Assembly (NCBI GenBank): GCA_026387215.1
Contig: JAPLMC010000040.1
Span: 2,158-12,495 of the forward strand
Length of the DNA: 10,338 nt
Source of the DNA: Candidatus Omnitrophota bacterium
GTDB lineage: Bacteria; Omnitrophota; Gorgyraeia; Gorgyraeales; Gorgyraeaceae
Direction: 5' to 3'
Shown: one piece after another, positions 5,838 to 10,338 of the stretch
Position numbering within the stretch: position 1 is the stretch's first letter
How the letters are laid out: each line of letters starts with the position of its first letter
Made by a program: the position numbers and the translations under genes
Notes under the pieces: generated by a model
Told to the model about the DNA's origin: nothing
Seen by the model: only the letters and a program-made list of their open reading frames with translations
Databases searched by the model: none

Positions 5838-6189
5838 CCACAGTTAAACCCTCCACATAAGAATCACCTATCACCGCTATCCTTATCTTGCTTGATTTCC
5901 TCTCGACATATTCCTTATTGGAATTCCAGCCTTCTTTGTTAATATTATAACGCGCCTTGATTTCCCCTTTACGATACACGCCTTTATCATACATACCGCG
6001 GATATACGCAAACCTGACAACGTCATCAGAAGAAGTAATGACAGATCTGTAAGGCATGTCAGAAGCTGGTAATATTGCCCTAAATACTATAAACTCAAAA
6101 AATAAAACAAGCACAATAAATGATGGGATTGTCACCAAAAAAATATTTTTGAAAAAACTGCTTACTTTATTAACCATATATGTCGTCAT
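5818..6189 (-). CDS. SGNH hydrolase, N-terminal membrane anchor and GDS motif (split gene)
   Basis: The 123-residue ORF has one membrane segment (about 15-38, FKNIFLVTIPSFIVLVLFFE), a short extracytoplasmic stretch, and IAVIGDSYVEGL, in which Ser110 is the predicted nucleophile of an SGNH hydrolase. It ends in TAG six residues after that motif, where an intact protein would continue into the neighbouring ORF. Such anchored SGNH proteins often add or remove acetyl groups on surface polysaccharides, which fits the flanking glycosyltransferase; that role is inferred. The ATG at 6189 lies two bases after the glycosyltransferase stop. The ATG at 6177 (MVNKVSSFF) is better placed relative to the AGGG at the gene junction. 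Together with the downstream ORF this is probably a pseudogene unless a frameshift or sequence error restores it. Confidence 0.7.
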   Translation of the reverse strand: MTTYMVNKVSSFFKNIFLVTIPSFIVLVLFFEFIVFRAILPASDMPYRSVITSSDDVVRFAYIRGMYDKGVYRKGEIKARYNINKEGWNSNKEYVERKSSKIRIAVIGDSYVEGLTVDADKSL

Positions 6190-6191
6190 CC

Positions 6192-7289
6192 CTATTTTTT
6201 AACCTGCTTGTATAACTCTAACGTCCTATCAGCCGCGGAATCCCAGCTATAACGCTCTTCCACCATTTGTATCTGAATTTTTTTCTCCTGGTCCGTCAAT
6301 GGCTTGCTCATAAATTCTCTTATTTTATTAGCCAGACTCAGGATATCCCCTGCTTTAAAAAACCTGTCTCCGCTTAACCCAATATCTCTATTCGGAGGGA
6401 TATCGCTTGCTATGCAGGATAAACCATAGCTCATCGCCTCAAGCAAGGCTATAGGCATTCCTTCGTAATATGACGCTAACACAAAAAGCCCAGCATTTTT
6501 ATAGAGCTGTCCTAATGCCTGGCCAGTTAAAAAACCAGTCAAGATTATATTATTATTTTTCGCAGCCTTATTTTTTAAACTCAGACTGTACCTATCCGGA
6601 TGGTCCGCATCTCCTACTATTGCCAATTTCCAACCGCTAACACTCTTAAAAGCTTCCATTAAATCATGTAATCCTTTTTCCGGCACAAAGCGGCCGACAG
6701 ATAAAATATACTTTCCTCTAATTAAGCTATATTTTCCGATAAAACAATCGTCTTCTGGAATATAGGCTGACACCACGCCGTTAGGGATAACTACAGCGTC
6801 TTTCCCAAACTTTATTTTTATCTCCCCTGCTATTGTTTTAGAAATAGCTATCAACCCATCTGCAAAAATTACACCAAAAAATTCCGCCAATCTCAAAACA
6901 ATCCTTGGTACAAATCCCCATTTCAGGTGTTTATAATTCTGGCCATGAGAGGTTACTACTACTTTCATTCTCAAGATTTTTGCGAGAGGAGAAAAAAATG
7001 CAGGTCCTATACCTTGAATATGCAGGATATCCGGCTTGTATTTAAGCGCTGCAAAAACACCTATAAACGTATGCAAAAATGCTTCAAATAATTTGCTCCG
7101 GAAAGCAGGAAGGCTGACTAACTTTACACCTTTATATTCTTTAATGCCAGCATCCACGTACGGTTTTCTTGTAAAAACAATAACCTCACATCCCAATTTT
7201 ACAAGCCCGGCAGCCAATATCTCGCAATGCTTCTCAACTCCGCCCTGAACATCTGGAAAACCACGAGTGCCTAAAATAACTATTCTCAT
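6192..7289 (-). CDS. GT4-family glycosyltransferase
   Basis: A 365-residue GT-B fold enzyme that adds a sugar from an activated donor to a growing polysaccharide or lipid-linked glycan on the cytoplasmic side of the membrane. The N-terminal acceptor domain starts MRIVILGTRGFPDVQGGVEKHCE, with the glycine-rich GGV at 16-18. The donor domain shows IPNGV (168-172), SVGRFVPEKG (197-206) and the EX7E pair Glu276/Glu284 in YYEGMPIALLEAMSYG. Length and order fit retaining GT4 enzymes such as PimA/WaaG-like and rhamnosyl- or mannosyltransferases; donor and linkage cannot be read from sequence. It starts one base after the radical SAM stop codon and ends two bases before the SGNH ORF, so it is co-transcribed with them. 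Confidence 0.92.
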   Translation of the reverse strand: MRIVILGTRGFPDVQGGVEKHCEILAAGLVKLGCEVIVFTRKPYVDAGIKEYKGVKLVSLPAFRSKLFEAFLHTFIGVFAALKYKPDILHIQGIGPAFFSPLAKILRMKVVVTSHGQNYKHLKWGFVPRIVLRLAEFFGVIFADGLIAISKTIAGEIKIKFGKDAVVIPNGVVSAYIPEDDCFIGKYSLIRGKYILSVGRFVPEKGLHDLMEAFKSVSGWKLAIVGDADHPDRYSLSLKNKAAKNNNIILTGFLTGQALGQLYKNAGLFVLASYYEGMPIALLEAMSYGLSCIASDIPPNRDIGLSGDRFFKAGDILSLANKIREFMSKPLTDQEKKIQIQMVEERYSWDSAADRTLELYKQVKK

Positions 7290-7290
7290 T

Positions 7291-8301
7291 TTAACTGAAA
7301 TCCGTTGGGATGTTTAAAGCCAGTTTGACCTTGTTTTTTACTACCCAATACAGCGGCTTCCATGGCCTGCGGACCATATCGTGGCGGTCTGTAACGACAA
7401 AGCAGCAATTTTTATCGCACGATTCAACCTTTTTAATAGCTTCTTTGGCCACTTGTGAATTCATTATATCTTCAAAGGAGCTCTCTTTCAAGTTTCCCAT
7501 AATCCATTGCTCCATAGAACCATTGCAAGGACTTATATTTCCGAATGGGTCAACAAAAAAGAAATCTTTCCCGCCACCACATTGTATCCGAGACATGCAA
7601 GTGGTTTTAGAAAAATTTTTAAGAATACCTCTGTTAAAATATGCCCTGCCGTAGTCCTTCAGCTTGTTTCTTATACCAGATCTGCGCGACTGGAGCAGTA
7701 ACCTGATAAATTCAGCTTCAATTTTAGCGGCCTTATCCGTATTTTCAACAACATTGTCAGCTTTATGAAAATACCAGGAATTATGCATAAAAGCGTTCGC
7801 TAACTCTACGCCTAGATAAGAAGATAACTTATAAAGATTTATTAAATCATCCGCATTCTTATCGGAAATTACTACAGAGAAACCTATATTTTTACATTTG
7901 GTCTTTTTCAGCTCCAAAATAGTCCTAAAGGCGTGGTCAAATCCATTTTCAATGCCTCTTATTTTATCATTAATAGCTGGCAGGCCTTCTACGCTGACGC
8001 GAATCAGCGTATTTGGATATTTAGTCGCAATCGACACGATCTTATCTGTAAAAAATCCGTTTGTGCTTAATTCTATAAGTTTTGCTTTGGGATAGAGTAC
8101 CTTAAAGATATCTTCTATATCCGTTCTTAGCATAGGCTCCCCGCCTGTAATATTGATCCTCAACCCGTCAGGAAGTTTTTCATAATATTTTGGGTCTAAT
8201 TCTTCCAATGCCTTTGTAGGATATTTCCAAATATCGCACATCTGGCATTTGGCATTGCATCTGAAAGTTACAATCAAACTCGCTTGAATAGTGTTTTTCA
8301 T
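7291..8301 (-). CDS. Radical SAM protein with SPASM-like C-terminal cysteines
   Basis: A 336-residue iron-sulfur enzyme. CNAKCQMC (Cys15, Cys19, Cys22) is the CX3CX2C site for the SAM-cleaving 4Fe-4S cluster, ITGGEPM (51-57) is the SAM-binding GGE motif, and ELSTNGF (77-83) fits the next barrel strand. A C-terminal cysteine set (235, 241, 259, 295, 299, 300), around VDPFGNISPCNGS, looks like a SPASM or twitch domain that binds extra clusters. Many SPASM proteins modify peptides, but no precursor peptide is visible, and members also sit in polysaccharide loci with unknown substrates. The reaction cannot be named. It starts four bases after the glycosidase stop, and its ribosome site AGGAAG overlaps the end of that gene. 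Confidence 0.9.
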   Translation of the reverse strand: MKNTIQASLIVTFRCNAKCQMCDIWKYPTKALEELDPKYYEKLPDGLRINITGGEPMLRTDIEDIFKVLYPKAKLIELSTNGFFTDKIVSIATKYPNTLIRVSVEGLPAINDKIRGIENGFDHAFRTILELKKTKCKNIGFSVVISDKNADDLINLYKLSSYLGVELANAFMHNSWYFHKADNVVENTDKAAKIEAEFIRLLLQSRRSGIRNKLKDYGRAYFNRGILKNFSKTTCMSRIQCGGGKDFFFVDPFGNISPCNGSMEQWIMGNLKESSFEDIMNSQVAKEAIKKVESCDKNCCFVVTDRHDMVRRPWKPLYWVVKNKVKLALNIPTDFS

Positions 8302-8305
8302 AATA

Positions 8306-9883
8306 TTACTTCCTTCTGTTAATTTCTATAGCTGTAAGCGAACATGGTTTAAAAGAAAATTCAAAAACGCTGCTATTTATCTTAAATTCTTTATCAACTA
8401 CCTTTACGCTGTCAGGATTGGTTTCATTCGTAGCTGCAATACCCTGGCCCGTCAACACCCAGGCCTTGCCGTTCATTGAAGGGTCAAAATCTCTTAAATC
8501 AATAACCGTTTTTACTATATTATTCAAATTTTTATTTATCACCATCAGAAATATTTTTTTTTTATCTTCGCTAGAACTTGCGTTTACAGACAGATATGGA
8601 GCGGAAAATTCCTCTATATTATAGGAACTGCTTTTGACATCCACTTCTATGAGTTCAGAGCCGAAATGCTTGTTATACATTTCAAATACGTAATAATTAG
8701 GCCTTTTGATATAATTTACAGGGTGATTGTTGCCATGTCCAATAAAATCTTTTTCTGATTTTATCATACCTGTATAGCCATTATTAAAATTCCAATGATT
8801 AGCCATCAGTATTTTGTATTCCGGTTTCATAAAAATCCTCAATAATTCCGCATTTATAAGTGCTGTGCCCAGGCAATGTCTGTACGGAACAGGTTCCTCC
8901 TGTACAAATCCGCTATTATATTCAGTCACAGCCAGTGGAATGTCCTTCCCAGAATTCCTTTTCAGTAGGCTTAACGTATCCTGAACAACTGCCTCGTGCC
9001 TAAAAACAGGTATTGCCAGAGATATTTTAAAAATCTCCTCAGGGTCCATCTGCTCTATTTTTTTCCCACTTTTAGGTGTCGGATACACATGAATGATCCC
9101 AAAATCTAGCTTATCTTTTATTATCTCGGAAACTGCCCTGTCCCAATCCTTATCGTATAGAACAGCTCCTATTTTAATCGAAGGATCAACTGCTTTCATG
9201 GCATCATAATAAGACAGGTATCTCAAACCATAATCTTTTCCGGAAATTTTTCTTATGCTCTTGTGGTCCCCATGATACACCTCATTGCCTATTTCAAAAT
9301 ATTTGACATTATAAGGCAACTGATGTCCGTTTTCCGCCCTTTTCTTCGCCCAATCTATCCCGCCGTTAGAATTTTTTCCGTCATCCTGTGCATTAAGATA
9401 TTCAACCAGATCTGCCTCATCATGCGCAGTGCCAGTAAAATAACTTACGGTAATGATCGGTTCAGCGCCTATCTCTTCGCAGGTTCGCAGGAACTCATCT
9501 ATCCCGTATAGAAAATGCTGCCTTTTGTTTCCGATTGTTTCTTTCCAAACATAGTGATGAGAACCGCACCCCCCGGGGAATCTTAGTACAGTAATGCCAG
9601 CATCCTTCGCCAACTCCACTACTCTTTTCACGGATTTATTCTGTAAAGGATCCCATATACCCGCGCCATAATCCGAGAACCCATAATATTCCTTTGCCCA
9701 ATTCTCATAAGTCATAGGGTCATATGCTATAATATTATTTCCATAAACCTTCTTGTTTACATGGCCTTTATCCTTGTTAAAATAAACTGTTATAAGGCTA
9801 TCCTGCTCTGTATGCTTACAAGCAGGCAGCAATAAGGATAATAATATTAATAGTATTGTTCCTGTAAATAATCTCATACGCAT
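8306..9883 (-). CDS. GH51-like glycoside hydrolase, secreted lipoprotein
   Basis: A 525-residue protein exported and lipid-anchored. A hydrophobic signal (residues 5-19) ends in the lipobox LLPAC with Cys22, followed by Lys23, so it should not carry the Asp inner-membrane retention signal. The start resembles alpha-L-arabinofuranosidases (ITVYFNKDKG...NKKVYGNNI, 31-51), and LRFPGGCGSHHYVW (100-113) matches the family's LR-PGG segment. The likely catalytic pair is Glu201 (acid/base, EIGNEVYHG) and Glu321 (nucleophile, AVTEYNSG) in a TIM barrel. A C-terminal beta domain ends CSLTAIEI, as in that family. GH39 or GH79 relatives are less likely, and the substrate may not be arabinose. It lies one base after a glycosyltransferase stop and four before the radical SAM gene, so it may trim or remodel the glycan made by this operon. 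Confidence 0.85.
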   Translation of the reverse strand: MRMRLFTGTILLILLSLLLPACKHTEQDSLITVYFNKDKGHVNKKVYGNNIIAYDPMTYENWAKEYYGFSDYGAGIWDPLQNKSVKRVVELAKDAGITVLRFPGGCGSHHYVWKETIGNKRQHFLYGIDEFLRTCEEIGAEPIITVSYFTGTAHDEADLVEYLNAQDDGKNSNGGIDWAKKRAENGHQLPYNVKYFEIGNEVYHGDHKSIRKISGKDYGLRYLSYYDAMKAVDPSIKIGAVLYDKDWDRAVSEIIKDKLDFGIIHVYPTPKSGKKIEQMDPEEIFKISLAIPVFRHEAVVQDTLSLLKRNSGKDIPLAVTEYNSGFVQEEPVPYRHCLGTALINAELLRIFMKPEYKILMANHWNFNNGYTGMIKSEKDFIGHGNNHPVNYIKRPNYYVFEMYNKHFGSELIEVDVKSSSYNIEEFSAPYLSVNASSSEDKKKIFLMVINKNLNNIVKTVIDLRDFDPSMNGKAWVLTGQGIAATNETNPDSVKVVDKEFKINSSVFEFSFKPCSLTAIEINRRK

Positions 9884-9884
9884 G

Positions 9885-10338
9885 TTAAGCTTTCCGAGCA
9901 GCCAAGCTATTTATGGCCTGGTTATATATTTCCATTAATCCATCGTAATGCCTCTGGCCGCTGAACTCTTTTTCTGCCACTAACCTCGCGCTCTTTCCCA
10001 TTTCTATAATCTTGCTCGGATTACTCGCAAGATATTCTATCTTCATGTGAAGGTCTTCAGAGTTTCCAGGCTCAAAAGTTAAACCTGTAACATCGTCTTT
10101 AACCATCTCTACGATTCCGCCTATCCTTGAGCCCACAACAGGCTTTCCATAGGCAAACCCTTCTATCACAGACCGAGGGTTATTCTCATACCATTCCGAA
10201 GGCAGCACAACAAACATGGAATTCGCTATCTCTCTTCCAAGCTCTTGTTTTGTCTTATATCCCAATAAGACCACGTTTTCTACGCCCTCATTATCGATCT
10301 TGGCCTTTATATCTTTTTCAACAGGGCCTTCGCCTATA
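9885..10338 (-). CDS. GT4-family glycosyltransferase, 5' end outside window
   Basis: Only the C-terminal donor-binding half is visible, 150 codons from base 10337. It opens with IGEGPVEKDIKAKI, the strand and helix typical of GT4 enzymes, followed by NVVLLGY. The EX7E motif appears as YENNPRSVIEGFAYGKPVV, and GLTFEPGNSEDL is the usual donor-domain loop. A GTG at 10274 could be mistaken for a start, but the frame is open upstream with good family sequence, so the true start is beyond the window. The last codons (SLAARKA) run to a TAA one base before the glycosidase ATG. It is the first visible gene of the polysaccharide operon; its sugar donor is unknown. Confidence 0.92.
   Translation of the reverse strand, partial: IGEGPVEKDIKAKIDNEGVENVVLLGYKTKQELGREIANSMFVVLPSEWYENNPRSVIEGFAYGKPVVGSRIGGIVEMVKDDVTGLTFEPGNSEDLHMKIEYLASNPSKIIEMGKSARLVAEKEFSGQRHYDGLMEIYNQAINSLAARKA

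Noticed and set aside
1..10338. CRISPR arrays, tRNA or rRNA genes, insertion sequences, toxin-antitoxin pairs
   Set aside because: I saw no regularly spaced direct repeats, tRNA-like cloverleaf, transposase or paired small toxin and antitoxin genes on either strand.

Overview
The window is bacterial, AT-rich, gene-dense and coded entirely on the minus strand. The promoters are consensus sigma-70 type, the start contexts are Shine-Dalgarno type, and several genes overlap or nearly touch. No RNA gene, mobile element or CRISPR array is recognisable. The mix of genes (a long PfkA-type phosphofructokinase, a sensorless REC-histidine kinase, and a polysaccharide operon with a GH51-like lipoprotein) would suit an uncultivated Gram-negative lineage such as Omnitrophota. 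That placement is a guess from gene style, not something the sequence proves.

In transcription order (right to left), bases 10338-5082 hold one tightly packed polysaccharide operon: a GT4 glycosyltransferase (5' end outside the window), a secreted GH51-like lipoprotein, a radical SAM protein with a SPASM-like cysteine-rich tail, a second GT4 glycosyltransferase, and a membrane-anchored SGNH hydrolase split over two ORFs in different frames. The first four genes are 1-4 bases apart, so they are presumably co-transcribed to make or modify a surface polysaccharide or glycan.

Bases 5081-4818 hold a new promoter, a strong ribosome binding site and what looks like a decayed DgkA-like gene with hairpins. 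A soluble REC-HisKA-HATPase signalling protein follows (4817-3672). Next come a consensus promoter, a 24-residue very basic leader ORF, and a 6-phosphofructokinase gene that overlaps it by 14 bases (3585-2439).

Another consensus promoter sits at the end of the phosphofructokinase gene. Its transcript would begin with a predicted three-way-junction RNA and reach a strong intrinsic terminator just before a small membrane-protein gene of unknown function (2277-1894). This is the layout of a riboswitch or attenuator, and I cannot assign it to a known class. It is the best candidate in the window for something undescribed. Last are a GC-rich nested palindrome (1735-1823) and a UvrD/PcrA-type helicase gene that runs off the left edge.
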